Below, piece after piece: positions 22,166 through 32,849 of a stretch of 64,000 nucleotides of DNA (position 1 is the stretch's first letter; each line of letters begins with the position of its first letter). Source of the stretch: Nymphaea colorata (Eukaryota; Streptophyta; Magnoliopsida; Nymphaeales; Nymphaeaceae); contig NC_045139.1 of assembly GCF_008831285.2 (NCBI RefSeq), positions 12,684,704-12,748,703 on the forward strand, given 5' to 3'. A program made the translations under genes and the position numbers. The notes under the pieces are model-generated. The model was not told the DNA's origin. It did no database searches and saw nothing but the letters and a program-made list of their open reading frames with translations.

Positions 22166-22523
22166 GGAGGAGGAGGTTTCACGGTTGGGACGGGTGGAAG
22201 GAGAAAGTTAACGCCCTGTTTGGTCGGAGGGAAAGGGAGGGAAAGGAAGGGAGGGAAAGGAAAGGGAAGGAAAGAGAAAGGAAAGGGAAATGAATGAAAT
22301 GAAAAGGAAAGGAAAGAGGTCATTATAAAAGCTTGTTTGGATAGAAAGGAAATACTAAAATCATGTTTGTTTGGACTACATAAAGGAAAAGAAATGATAG
22401 AATTTATAATACTTGACAATAATACCCATAACAGTCAAAATGTTTAAAAAATTGAGAGCTTGGATCCTCTATTGTCCCACCCTAATGATGCTTGGATCCT
22501 CTATTGTCCCAAAATGAAAGCCC

Positions 22524-22571
<48 letters not shown>
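22524..22571. repeat. (TC)n(TA)n compound microsatellite
   Basis: A TC tract followed directly by a TA tract, inside the left part of the Harbinger element. Confidence 0.9.
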
Positions 22572-22765
22572 TCGCGAGAGAGAGGTTTTAACGTAAGATA
22601 GTCACCAATAGTTATAAAAAACTTACATAAAAAGAGAGTGAAAACATAAGAACAACAGGGAAATATCCTTTTAAGTAATAACTTTTGATCAATCAAACAA
22701 AATGTTGGTAAACAAAATAATTGTCTAAAGACAAAAAAATTACATAGCAAAATAAAAAATAACAT

Positions 22766-23150
22766 TCATGTCTTAGATAATTGCAGCTCTGCTAAGCATC
22801 CTAAGTAAAACATTCTTTCACTTAAAAGAAGGATCAGCAAAAAATGTTTCCATCCTATCTTTATCATCAGTAAGATGAAGACATGCTTCGGTTTGTAACT
22901 CTTCTTCAAGACCAATAACTTCAAATGCTGGAAATATGTCTTCTTTAGAATATTTATTTGACTGTCTTGGCTCTGGTACGACATTACTTTTTTCAATTGC
23001 ATTAACAACTCTCTCAAAGACATCTTTCATTATTTCAATGTCTTTTAAATCATCTTCATTTGCACTTCTTCTCCTTTTACGCTATAACAATGAACCTGTG
23101 TTGGACTCAACTTGGGCTTCACACTCATCCCCTTGATAAATGGTTCTAAT
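22766..23150 (-). pseudogene. Harbinger ORF1 C-terminal fragment
   Basis: Minus-strand fragment (best at 22,818-23,030) reading MKDVFERVVNAIEKSN, then AFEVIGLEEELQTEA and RMETFFADP. The arrangement of a leucine-rich 'IGLEEELQTEACLHL' segment followed by 'R-TFF-P' is what the C-termini of plant Myb/SANT-like Harbinger ORF1 proteins look like. The N-terminal Myb part is not recognisable, so the gene is truncated. No DDE partner is present. Confidence 0.5.
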
Positions 23151-24563
23151 ACTGCTTGATTTTGAGAAACCATTTCATTATTGTGTCACCAGTACTCTCA
23201 CACACTTAAGTATGTTAGAAAAACCATTTCATCAAAAAATACAACTAACCACTCTACAAAGTATTTCTTAGTTTTGGAAAGAGAACAATGACCAACCCCA
23301 AGGCCACTATGTTTTAGAGGAACTATGTTAGAAAAATGTCGGATGAAAGAGAAGTTAACATCAAACAATCAATTGCTTGAATCTGGAGGAATTCAAGAAT
23401 CTAACATAACTTCCCTCTCACATAAATTCTCAAGAATCTACAGTGGGCAATCATTAATTGAAGTTTTTATCATATATCATTGGTATAATAAAACGCATAT
23501 GGGGTCAATGAACTTGTAGTCATCGTGCAAGGAATCATGGACTCAATAGCTCTCTTTTAAGAAAATGCCGTTTCTTTAGTAGCGTAAAAGCAGAGAAAGA
23601 GTCACCAACTTACTTGTCCACCTAGTGATTGATCGATAATTGTGCCAAAAATCCGGTTTTCACTTGGATCAACAAGGTCGTATATCACTTCTGCAGTAAT
23701 ATTTACCTGCAGGGTACATAGAAATAATAACACAATGACAAAATCAATCTGTTGAAGCATTGAGTAAAACTGAAAGAGCATTTAGTTGTACAAATGGAAA
23801 TTCGCAAGCAAAAAGGAAAAGGAGTATTGATAACAGAAGTAAAACAAGAGGAGCATTAAGAGAGGTGGAAAAGCGTGGGGTTGTGGAGATCAAGATGGCT
23901 TGTTGGAAGGGGAAATTGCTGGGGAGGAAAGGTGAGAGAGGAAGGTGATAAAGGGCTTTGTGATTGGGGAGGGAGGTCGATAGATGCATTCTCGTTTCCC
24001 TTTTTTTTCTTCCCCTGTGTTGCTCTGAGGAGAAACAAGGCCTATGGAGAGGAGAGAGAGAGAGGTTTCGGAAGAATGGTGGCCCCAAAAAAACAGAAAA
24101 AACAAGAATGAAAAGAAGAAGAAGAAGAAGAAGACGAGAGAGATCGAGAGATGCACCTTGTTTCAGAAAACTTCGACCCTTCACTCCTCGGTGTTGGAAC
24201 AAGAGAAGAAGCAGCAGGATTGAGCCCTGTTTCTTGCGCAGGGGAGGAGGCCTCCCTCTTCCTTGCTTGTTGAAGAAAAAAAAGTGGGTGGAAGGAAGGG
24301 GTAGTGTGGGCAGAAAAAGACTCTTCCTCTTCCTTCCCTTTCATTTCCTTTCCAACCCCTCCAATTTTGGAGGGATTGGATTTACACTACACTCTCCTTT
24401 CCTTTCCCTGCCCTTGCAGCCAAACACACTTTCTCCCTTTCCCTCCTTTCTAATTAGTCAACCAAACAAAGGAGAGATTGCTCATTCCCTCCCTTTCCCT
24501 CGAACCAAACAGGGCCTAAGTGTGAGAAAGGAAAGAGGAAACATGGATTGAGAGGGGATTCCC

Positions 24564-24581
24564 TATATATATATATATATA
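24564..24581. repeat. (TA)n microsatellite
   Basis: Short TA tract in copy B, absent from the shorter equivalent interval of copy A (around 9,140). Confidence 0.85.
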
Positions 24582-24663
24582 GTGGTTGTTAAAACCAGAA
24601 CAATAGGTCAATGACAAAAACCAGAGCTTTTAAATATAATAATTGAAGTGTTTTCTTTTTGAA

Positions 24664-26436
24664 ATCTAACCTTACCAATATGATCTTACATATAAGTTGA
24701 TGTAAAATATATATTAAGTTCATCATTTTTTGTGTTTAATAGCACTTTGTTATAAGCAAAAATGAATGGCTCCCATAACATCAAAATTTTCATAAAACAA
24801 CTTGCTTCAAAGAATGTTTGATGTTCATATTTTATTTCAAATAATTTCTTAGCAAAAAATTAAAGGGTTTGCTTTTTGTCCCTGACCTATTGGCTAGGCT
24901 TTATATATATATAGTTTCTAGGCATGCTAGGTTTACCGAGAACTGCAACCATATATTAACAGTTTAAAATGGGATTAGGGAATTTGGTTGCACAAATATA
25001 ATCCAACCTGTATGAAAAAATCCTCAAAAATGAAAAAAAAAATCTCCTGACAAGTCATAAAATATGCTCCTCATAAGATCTGAAGATGACATTAATGAGT
25101 TACAAATGCCCGTAATATGGAAGCTTCCCGCATTTAGAATATTATAATCTCTGAAAGTACATCAACAAATTTGTTGCAAGACAAGGTGAAACACATTTGT
25201 TAATGAATCCAACCAACTAATTTGAAACCTTTTAATCCTTAGAACTGAACTCTTCCCATGGAGAACGAGCATGCTTGTCCACATGCATTCAGAAAGATTC
25301 TCTGGCAACCAACATGCGATGTAGTTTATGTAACAATGGACTAACAATTATCGGTTTCCATTTTTTTAATTTATGATAGATGTTTAAAGGTGAAAGGTGA
25401 TAATGATGGCATTCATGGTTCTCATACTTTTTCCAAGGAGTCTAGCGCTTTCAATGATGATGACGAATAATATATGAGAAATTATGTCATGAATTTACTT
25501 CAAAGAGTGTTTCAAACGGGAGAGGAAGAGATGGGAAAAATTTATGCATTATGCTTAATTTCCACCGTATATTTGCACCTTCGAATTAAGTGAGAGGCAT
25601 TCTTTTTAGACCTACACAGATTTGTTAGTATAAGCATGGCTTAATCGAACCATGCAAGGAAATCAGGATCTAAATGGGTCGGAATTGGTCCTCTGGTCAT
25701 AAATTGGATGTCATTTTTACTGCCGCTATAAATATCAGATTCAGTGAGAACATAATCACTAAATGGGTCGGACTTCTCTTCTTTCTTATGAATTCAAAGA
25801 GGTTCCGATAAACCTGCAACTAATTATTATTTCGATGCAACAAAAGAGCGGAAAATTCCTTTTGTTTTTTTGTAGAAAGAAGACCTGGAGCGCACCTTTT
25901 TTCTTCATATATATATATATATATCTATATATATATATATATATATATAAGATTCCAGGACTTCAGGGATAAAATCATACCCTCAAAATATATCGATTGA
26001 AAAAGCCCTTTCTGTTACAACCTAACAGTATAAATTAATATGATTTTAACAATGTTTCAATGAGAAACGCATAATAAGTTAATCAATTTTTTCAGTTTAA
26101 TAAATGTTTTCTAGTAAACACAAAATGAATGTCTCTTATAATGTTAAAATTTTAATAGAACAAGTATCAATATTCTTCATAAAGACATGTTTCATGTTAA
26201 ATTAATTAGTATGTTCTAATAAGAATTTAAGAGTATGTTCTATTAAGAAATTAAGGCTTCTGCTTTTTATCCGTAAACTAAGTGGTACATATGTCACAGA
26301 TCCTGATTTTGTCTTGTTTTGGGCAGTAGTGTTCCTACTTTCCAGAGACTGGTGAGGAATTGATTCAAAATCCAAGCTCCTGTTTTTCAATGTTTTTCAT
26401 TAAAGCAAGAGGTCAAAATCTTAAGCGAAAGAGGAC
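24664..26436. other. No gene recognised
   Basis: AT-rich sequence to the right of the duplication. It contains a (TA)n tract at 25,917-25,949 and otherwise no ORF, terminal repeat or domain I can support. Confidence 0.5.
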
Positions 26437-26444
26437 CTTGGTTA

Positions 26445-26638
26445 CAGGGGCGAAGTCAAGGTTGGCACGCATGGGCTCTCGCCCCACCTCAATTTTTTTT
26501 TAAAAAAATTACATGTAAATTTTTAAAAGAATTCACTTGTTTTATATAAAAATTTTGAAAAATGATATTTCAGCCATAGTCAAAACTTAAAAACATTAAT
26601 TCGACCCACCTCATGAAAAAATTATACCTCTGCCCCTG
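26445..26638. mobile_element. 194-bp hAT MITE with 8-bp TSD
   Basis: Ends CAGGGGCGAAGTCAAGG (left) and CAGGGGCAGAGG (complement of right). Flanking 8-mers CTTGGTTA (26,437-26,444) and CTTGATTA (26,639-26,646) match at seven of eight positions. CAGGGGC-type ends with an 8-bp duplication point to a hAT-derived MITE. The interior is AT-rich and non-coding. Confidence 0.8.
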
Positions 26639-26650
26639 CTTGATTACCTA

Positions 26651-26775
26651 AGGGATCCATGGACAAGAGCAAGGTTCAGTATGACTTGTGATTTCCTCTC
26701 TATGTGAATCTTCTGCTGCACAGTTCCATCTGGCTCAACCAAGATAGTGAAGGAAACATCACACAGGCCAGCGTT
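26651..26775 (-). other. Possible isolated host exon
   Basis: Minus-strand frame of about 41 codons without stops, reading NAGLCDVSFTILVEPDG, then VQQKIHIERKSQVI and LALVHGSL. It is preceded by CTAAC (branch-point-like) and ACATAG (acceptor), and followed by TTAG|GTAATC (donor). The 194-bp MITE sits about 9 nt into the putative intron. I do not recognise the protein family and found no neighbouring exon, so this could be chance. Confidence 0.25.
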
Positions 26776-27610
26776 CTATGTAATTCAGATCCTGTTAGCA
26801 GGTAAGCCAATTAATCCGAATCCGTGTAGGGGATTCACTAACAAAGCAGTTCTCCAAGGGTAGTAACAGGATCGATTTCTTGGTGGAATTTCTACGTCAA
26901 ACTAATCCAAAGTTTGATGCATCTTTACAGAACCAAATTAAGGCAAAATCCATGCTTAATTTACTCGTTACTTAATTACATATTTCAAGTTAGTTATATC
27001 CGGGTCCAATTTTGGGTTTATCATATTGAATTTGAATCTAAATCCAAATCCAGATTTCAGATTGACCTACCCAAGTTTTTGTCCCAATAAGAAGAATCCA
27101 CAAAACCTAAATGTAAGGCTTCTGCAGGCTGCGTTTCTTCATAGGCAACTTCTATAAAAGATGTGATGTAATCCTAGTGGAGCTACGATGTAGGGAATCT
27201 ACAATACAATATAATGCATTAGAAATTACTTTCTTTTCAACCATCTCTCCCAATCAATGGGTTCAAATTATAGGATATTGTTTTTTATTATTCAATTCTT
27301 TTTCCTTACCAATTGGAAGAAAAAATATACTTATTGGTTTCTTGCCTTTGCGGGAGGGAAGATTAGGACGTAGAAACCAATGTTCATACCGACTTTCCTT
27401 ATTTCTGCACCGGTTTATGATCGAGCCGATCAACCTTCCTTCTTGTTTTTGTTCTTCTTCCTATACATCGGTTGTTGCAATTACAGTTTAATGGGGGCTC
27501 CAAGGTGATATAGGCGTGGCTTAATCAGGCCATAAATTCTAGAGTTCAGATTGCGTCTGGTTGATCTGATTCAGCCGTGCCAATATCACCTAGCTTCAGT
27601 TATGATCAAT
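26776..27610. other. No gene recognised
   Basis: Sequence between the MITE region and the copia element. A 104-codon plus-strand frame (27,177-27,491) shows no recognised domain; organellar origin was considered but not supported. Confidence 0.4.
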
Positions 27611-27615
27611 ACTAT
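27611..27615. other. Target-site duplication of copia element 1
   Basis: ACTAT, repeated at 32,376-32,380 immediately outside the other LTR. Confidence 0.9.
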
Positions 27616-27955
27616 TGAAAACCTCAAGAATATTGTGAGAGAGAAAGAGAGGACACGACCTTAGGATGGAATAAGGAATATCGTGAGAGAGAGAGAGAGA
27701 GGACATGAGCTTAGGATGGAATCTTTTGAATTGTATGTATGATTGAGAATACAACATATATATAGAGTACAATTGATGGGAGGCTACAACAATAAAAAAG
27801 CAAGATATAAAAACGTAAATCAGATCCAATATTTTAGAAGGATTGATGTTTTTATCTCTTGCTAATCAGATTCACAATTATAGGCTTGTCAATCTCTTGC
27901 AGATTAGATCCACAATTATAAGCTTGTCAATCTTCATTCAAAACTTTCCTTAATA
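27616..27955 (-). repeat. Copia element 1, 3' LTR
   Basis: Begins TGAAAACCTCAAGAATATTG on the plus strand and ends TTAATA, where the partner LTR ends TTAACA (the canonical CA terminus is mutated here). It pairs base for base with 32,036-32,375. Confidence 0.95.
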
Positions 27956-27965
27956 GTCTCCTACA
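27956..27965 (-). promoter_or_regulatory. Polypurine tract, copia element 1
   Basis: Minus strand TGTAGGAGAC immediately before the 3' LTR; primes plus-strand DNA synthesis in this family. Confidence 0.65.
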
Positions 27966-28360
27966 ATCTGAACGGCGGTTCCACGACATTGAGATTGTTT
28001 CTGAAAATCGTGAACATCGTTCCTTCAAGAGCCTTTGTCATCCCATTTGCTAGTTGCTCTTTGGTTCGATGAAAGTTCACTTGTATCTCTCCCTTATTGA
28101 CATGATCTCTAACGAAGTGAAAATCAATTTTAACATGTTTGGTATGAGCATGAAAGACTGGATTTGCTGCTAGGTATAAAGCTCCTATATTATCGCACCA
28201 TAAAACCGGTGTATCTTGTGAGGTGATCTTCAATTCTTTCAAAAGCGACTTTAGCCATAGAATTTCTACACCAGCATAGGCTAGGGATTTGTATTCAGCT
28301 TCAGTGCTGGATCGAGCTACTGTCCTTTGTTTTCTGGAAGCCCATGAGATAACATTATTT
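27961..28360 (-). pseudogene. Copia element 1 RNase H
   Basis: C-terminal domain of Pol, which removes the RNA template during reverse transcription. The frame at 27,961-28,242 reads LWCDNIGALYLAANPVFHAH, then KHVKIDFHFVRDHV and EQLANGMTKAL, all in the copia RNase H order. The Asp in CDN is retained. An upstream piece with STEAEYKSLAYAG lies near 28,280-28,330 beyond a break. It ends about 10 bp before the 3' LTR, which is the expected position. Confidence 0.8.
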
Positions 28361-28520
28361 CCTAAGAGAGCAACAAAACCACCAGTCGACTTTCAATCTT
28401 CTAGACTTCTAGCCCAGTATGCATCAGCATAAATGCTCAATTGCAATGAAGGTAATTGAGTCAAGCGAAGAACATAATGGTTGGTGCCTTTTAAATACCG
28501 AAGTATTTTTTAGCCATCGT

Positions 28521-29480
28521 CTAATGAGCCACTTTGGGGGAGTGCATGAATTGACAGACACAATTTATTGCAAATGTAATATCAGGGTGTGTCAGTGTAA
28601 CATACTGTAACACACCAATCATGCTCCCATATAGCGTGCGGTTGGGGTCCAGAATGAAGGATCCTTCAGTGGCTGTGAGACTTTTGGTAGTCACCATGGG
28701 AGACGTCGTGGGTTTAGCATTATCCATTTGAGCTTTGCGAAGAATGCTATGCATGTAACTTTGTTGGCACATGCATATCTTCCCGGGTTGTCGCTTGACT
28801 TCAATGCCTAGAAAATACGTGAAAGGGCCAAGATCTTTAATCGAAAAAGTGGAACCAAACTGTGTAATGAAACGAGAAATGAGAGCTGGTGCAAACCCGG
28901 TGAAGATCAAATTATCAACGTAAACAAGAAGATAAAGCTGATGATCATCACAGGAGTAAATAAACAAGGATGCATCAGATTGAGACACCACAAATCCAAG
29001 ATCAGTAAGAAAGCAACTCAGGCAATGATACCGTGCGTGTGGAGCCTGCATGAGCCCATATAGTGCTTTATCTAATTAGCAAACATAATAAGAAAAGGTG
29101 CTATCTTGAAATCCTTCAGGTTGAGTCATATTGACATCTTCAGAAAGATACCCATTAAGAAACACAATGTCAAAATCAAGTTGCCGTAAAGACCAACCAA
29201 AGTGGGCAGCTAGAGAGAGTAACACTCTGATAGTGGTGGGTTTTACAGTGGGACTAAAAGTTACTTGATAGTCAATGCCAACTGTTTGAAGAAAACCCCG
29301 AGCGACAAGTCGAGCTTTCTGCCGTCTGATGGAACCATCAGGGTGACGTTTAATTTTGTAAACCCATTTGGAACTGATAACATGGAAATCTGGCTGTGTG
29401 GATACAAGATGCCAGGTTTTGTTTTTTTGTAACGCTGAGTACTCATTTTGCGTAGGATTATGCCAACTCGCCGATTGAAT
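28521..29480 (-). pseudogene. Copia element 1 reverse transcriptase
   Basis: RVT_2-type reverse transcriptase. N-terminal motifs lie near 29,260-29,400 (KWVYKIKRHPDGS, then ARLVARGF), motif A near 29,170 (LDFDIVFLNG), and the palm continues from 29,051 with SDASLFIY and LLVYVDNLIFTG. The catalytic box (28,911-28,922) reads YVDN, so the second catalytic Asp is lost. DLGPFTYFLGIEV and IGVLQYVTLTHPDI follow in the usual order. A stop and frameshift split it near 29,060-29,260. Confidence 0.85.
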
Positions 29481-29487
29481 GGCTTCT

Positions 29488-31100
29488 TTAAAAGTCCCCG
29501 GTTCTTCTTGTGCTGTGATGGCTGAAAGTCTTGGAACGGGTCAACATTGGATGAGATCGAGTGAGAGGATCAAGACTAATGGTGGCAGCATCAATAGCCA
29601 AATTTGACGTTGTTGGTGCATCTAGAACAGATGGCGGTGCTGATGTAGGATTTGCAGCCTCATTGAACGACAAACTGAGGTGCTCAGGAGGTGAAGTCAT
29701 GGCAGAGGTTTCAGCCATAGGAAGAGGTAACATAGTGTAAGTGGAGGCTGTCATGGACTGTGTTGGATTACACATTGGATCGACTAGACTACAGAGAGAG
29801 CCGTAGGTCGTATTTGGCAGCCAACAATAGACTAGTTCATCTGAGAAATCCTCATGAAAATCGGACCCATCGATATGAGTTTCATCAAAGACAACATGCC
29901 GAGATATAAGAATGCAATGATATTTCTTGTCATAGCATAAATATCCTTTATGATGACTAGTATAACCCAAGAAAATACATGTAGTCTTGGGCTGAAATTT
30001 GGAATCATTCATAGGCATCAATAGTGGATAGCATGTGGTTCTCAAAATCCTCAAGTGGGAATATTCTTGATCCTTGTGAAACAGCGTATAAAATGGCGAT
30101 TTGCACTGCAACTTCAAAGTTGGTAACCGATTGATAATATAAATGGCAGTGCGAAAAGCATCAACCTAGAAATTATAGGATAATCCAGCATCGTAAAGCA
30201 TACTTAATCCCATTTCAACGACATGACGATTTTTCCGTTCAACAATACCATTTTGTTCCAGAGTGTAAGGATGAAAAATTGATGCAAAATCTCATATTCA
30301 TCACAGAATGAAGCTAAGTCAGAGTTCACAAATTCCTTGCCATTGTAAGAATGAACGGAGCATACATGCGCATTTAACTGCTTTTCAATCAAGGGCTTAA
30401 AATTCTTGAAACATAGAACAACTTCAGATTTAGCTTTAAGAGGAAACAACCATGAAAATTTAGAATAATGAGTAGAAAGAACCTGAATCCCTCTTGAGAG
30501 GTGATCGGGGCAGGTCCCCATACATCCATATGAAGCATTTCAAGAGGTCGTGAGACTTGAAAATCAGAAGTTGGAAAGGGTTGTTTATGTGCCTTTCCCA
30601 ACAGACAAGACTGACATACTCCTTTTGGAATAGGAGAATTTATTGATATGAATCTATAGAAATTTAAAAAACTGACGATCTTCTTGTTGGCATGATCAAG
30701 ACGCCAATGCCATAGTTCAAAGATACTGAAATTTTGTTGATGGATACATGTTTGATCTCGTAGCCTTAATGGGATAGAGCCCGTTATGCATCTTTGGTCC
30801 TTGAATTAGAACCTTGCCCAACCATAGATCCTTAATAACAAAATCATGTGGTGAGAATTGAAAAATGCAACCATTTTTAGATGTAAATTTTCCCACTGAT
30901 AAAAGATTATGAGCCATTTTGGGCACATGCAAGGCATTGTTAAGATGAACAAAGTCCCTGCATCCTGTATGCTTAATATAGAGACTTGAACCATTACCAA
31001 TCATGATATTGTCTGATCTATCATATGCCATCTTGTTGTGCATCATCTCATCGTTGTTGATAACATGATTGGTTGCTCCCGAGTCGGGATATCAATATTT
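29488..31100 (-). pseudogene. Copia element 1 integrase region
   Basis: Pre-integrase and integrase segment. From the N-terminal side: a protease-proximal piece with HNLLSVGKF (30,717-31,046); GKAHKQPFP and LEMLHMDVWGPAP (30,389-30,601), giving the first catalytic Asp of the DDE core; then KQLNAHV and NGKEFVNSDLASFCDEY (30,204-30,521), where the second catalytic Asp of the usual SDNGKE box is not present (here SYNGKE). The C-terminal domain (29,488-30,117) starts with HLRILRTTCYPLL and has FLGYTSHHKGYLCYD. Frameshifts separate these blocks. Inactive. Confidence 0.8.
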
Positions 31101-31153
31101 GCTAGTGGATTCTTGCATATTCAAGCCGAGAGTGCACACATAGGAATATCATA

Positions 31154-31997
31154 GCATGTCCTTGCCGAGTGACACTTTCGTCCACAGTATTAGCATGTTA
31201 TGATGGTGTGAGGATGACTTCCATTTCCTACGTTGTTTTTGAATCTCCATGTTGTTGTGGTTGAGTTTGAATATGTGGTCGATTTCCTCTTCCTTGGAAT
31301 CGACCTCCTTGCCGACCTCTGAAGCCACCTCGTCTTCTTCTGCGCCCTCGAAAAGTGTTGGAAGCAATCTGGTTTTCAGCCTGCAGTAATGCTTGGATAA
31401 TTTTGTGAGGATCGACCATAGCTGACTTGAACATATCGAGTTTCTTCTCTAGTGTGAGCAGAAGATCAAAAAACTCAGAGAACGTAATTGAGGCAGTTCA
31501 TGTGATCTGTACAAGATCACCATCCATAGTGTCAAATCCAACTGTGGCTACCATATCTACAAGAAATTTGATTCACTCCAAGTTGGTTTGCATATCCATA
31601 TTGCCTTTTTGAATGAAATGTAACTCCTTTCGCAATAACATTATTCTCAGTGGTGATTGAGAGCTAAACGACTTTTTCAGCATATTCCATGCCTCAAATG
31701 CTGATTTACTGGCCACGATTTGTCTAAGAACTGGTTCGGAGACGGTGGCCTTGATCCAACTTAGTGCTAGTCGATCAGACCTCTTCCAAATAGTGAACTT
31801 TGGATTTACTTCAATCTTGTCATCTTCACAATGGTTTTTGGAAGAGCAGGGAATGTCTCATCTATGAACTATACAAATTCTTGGGACTCCATGACCGATT
31901 TCAGCTGAGAGCTCCATAGCAAATAGTTGCATCGGTTAAGTTTAATAGAGACAAGTGCAGCGATAGCATTCCATTGAGTTGACGATGAGTTTGCCAT
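31154..31997 (-). pseudogene. Copia element 1 gag with zinc knuckle
   Basis: Capsid/nucleocapsid protein of the element. It starts at an ATG at 31,997 (MANSSSTQWNAIAALVSIKL), 27 bp beyond the primer site. UBN2-type gag follows with several stops, then a Gly/Arg-rich stretch (RGRRRRRGGFRGRQGG, near 31,330) and a CX2CX4HX4C zinc knuckle at 31,154-31,195. The knuckle spacing is intact but the residue after the first Cys is a stop codon (TAA). Confidence 0.8.
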
Positions 31998-32023
31998 AAT
32001 ACTTCTAGAGGAAGAAGATGATG

Positions 32024-32035
32024 GCTCTGATACCA
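32024..32035 (-). promoter_or_regulatory. Primer-binding site, copia element 1
   Basis: Minus strand TGGTATCAGAGC directly after the 5' LTR, the standard plant copia match to the 3' end of initiator-Met tRNA. Confidence 0.95.
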
Positions 32036-32375
32036 TGAAAAGCCGCAAGAATATCGTGCGATAGAAAGAGAGAACATGAGCTTAAGATGGAATAAAGAAT
32101 ATCGTGAGAGAGAGAGAGAGGATACGAGCTTAGGATGGAATCTTTTCTATTGTATGTATGATTGAGAATACAACGTATATATAGAATACAATTGATGAGA
32201 GGTTACAACAATAAAAAAGGCAAGATATAAAAACGTAAATCAGATCCAATATTTTAGAAGGATTGATGTTTTTATCTCTTGCTAATCAGATCCACAATTA
32301 TAGGCTTGTCAATCTCTTGCTGATTAGAACCACAATTATAGGCTCATCGATCTTCATTCAAAACTTTCCTTAACA
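32036..32375 (-). repeat. Copia element 1, 5' LTR
   Basis: 340 bp, TG...CA ends, partner of 27,616-27,955. It contains a GA-rich tract and a TATATATAG run that could serve as the TATA region of the U3 promoter. Confidence 0.95.
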
Positions 32376-32562
32376 ACTATCACTGGGGATATATCATGAT
32401 GATTTTGTCCCTGAAACTTCATCTCGATTGGGGTGTGTGTGTATATATATATATATATTCTCTCTCTCTCTCTCTCTCTGTCTGTGCGTGTGTGTGTGTG
32501 AAACAACTATCACTGGGGATATATCATGATGATTTTGTCCCTCAAACTTCATCTCGATTGGG

Positions 32563-32654
<92 letters not shown>

Positions 32655-32690
32655 TCTCTCTCTGTGTGTGTGTGTGTGTGTGAGTTTGTG
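32376..32690. repeat. 130-bp tandem duplication with long (TA)n and (TC)n tracts
   Basis: ACTATCACTGGGGATATATC occurs at 32,376 and again at 32,506 (period 130), each followed by ATGATTTTGTCCCT and a TG/TA/TC microsatellite. The TA tract in the second unit (32,579-32,652) is the longest in the window. The first unit starts exactly at the retroelement target-site duplication. Confidence 0.85.
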
Positions 32691-32849
32691 TGTGTCTTAG
32701 TAATAATATTCAACAGTGACAAATTTCATCTTGACTGGAATCATCTCTCTTGTTTTTTACTGACAAATTCTTAACTTTTAGCCATCAAACTAGAAACATC
32801 TACTGTCATGGAGCACAGCCACCCTACTTACTTCTACAGTTGGTATTGG

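Larger units (their letters stand above)
22212..24516 (-). mobile_element. Non-autonomous PIF/Harbinger element with TAA TSD
   Basis: 2,305-bp insertion. Left terminus CGCCCTGTTTGGT, complement of right terminus GGCCCTGTTTGGT, flanked by TAA (22,209-22,211 and 24,517-24,519). In copy A the locus is the empty run GAAATTTAAGTGTGAG near 9,100-9,115. TIR and target site are typical of PIF/Harbinger. It carries a piece of an ORF1-like protein (22,766-23,150) but no DDE transposase. Both ends contain purine- or pyrimidine-rich GGAAAGG-type stretches that create long spurious open frames at 23,740-24,550. Confidence 0.85.
13090..24663. repeat. Tandem segmental duplication, copy B
   Basis: Direct copy B, same orientation as copy A (1-12,563). 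The left homology edge is around 13,090, where the CTTTTAGTGTCTCC region begins to match base 8 onward of A. Private features: a 1,006-bp segment with 80-bp direct repeats, short tandem duplications at 14,917, 15,155 and 18,104, a hAT element at 18,490-20,899 and a Harbinger element at 22,212-24,516. Confidence 0.9.
27616..32375 (-). mobile_element. Ty1/copia element 1, complete structure
   Basis: 4,760-bp minus-strand element with two 340-bp LTRs, a 5-bp ACTAT duplication, an initiator-Met tRNA primer site, a polypurine tract and the order gag, zinc knuckle, integrase, reverse transcriptase, RNase H, which defines copia. By hand the LTRs differ at roughly 8% of positions, so it is not a recent insertion. 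Inactivating changes include stops in gag and the zinc knuckle, frameshifts in pol, and YVDN in place of the catalytic YVDD. Confidence 0.95.

Noticed and set aside
23744-24551. Several frames of 60-195 codons on both strands at the Harbinger right end
   Set aside because: Purine/pyrimidine-biased GGAAAGG and CTTTCC stretches remove stops by composition; no domain is visible and the sequence belongs to a TIR-flanked element.
27177-27491. 104-codon frame considered as organellar DNA or a host exon
   Set aside because: I could not match it to any plastid or mitochondrial gene I know, and it has no splice or domain evidence.
32396-32774. Frames with long Tyr-Ile and Val-Cys runs
   Set aside because: Direct translation of (TA)n and (TG)n microsatellites.
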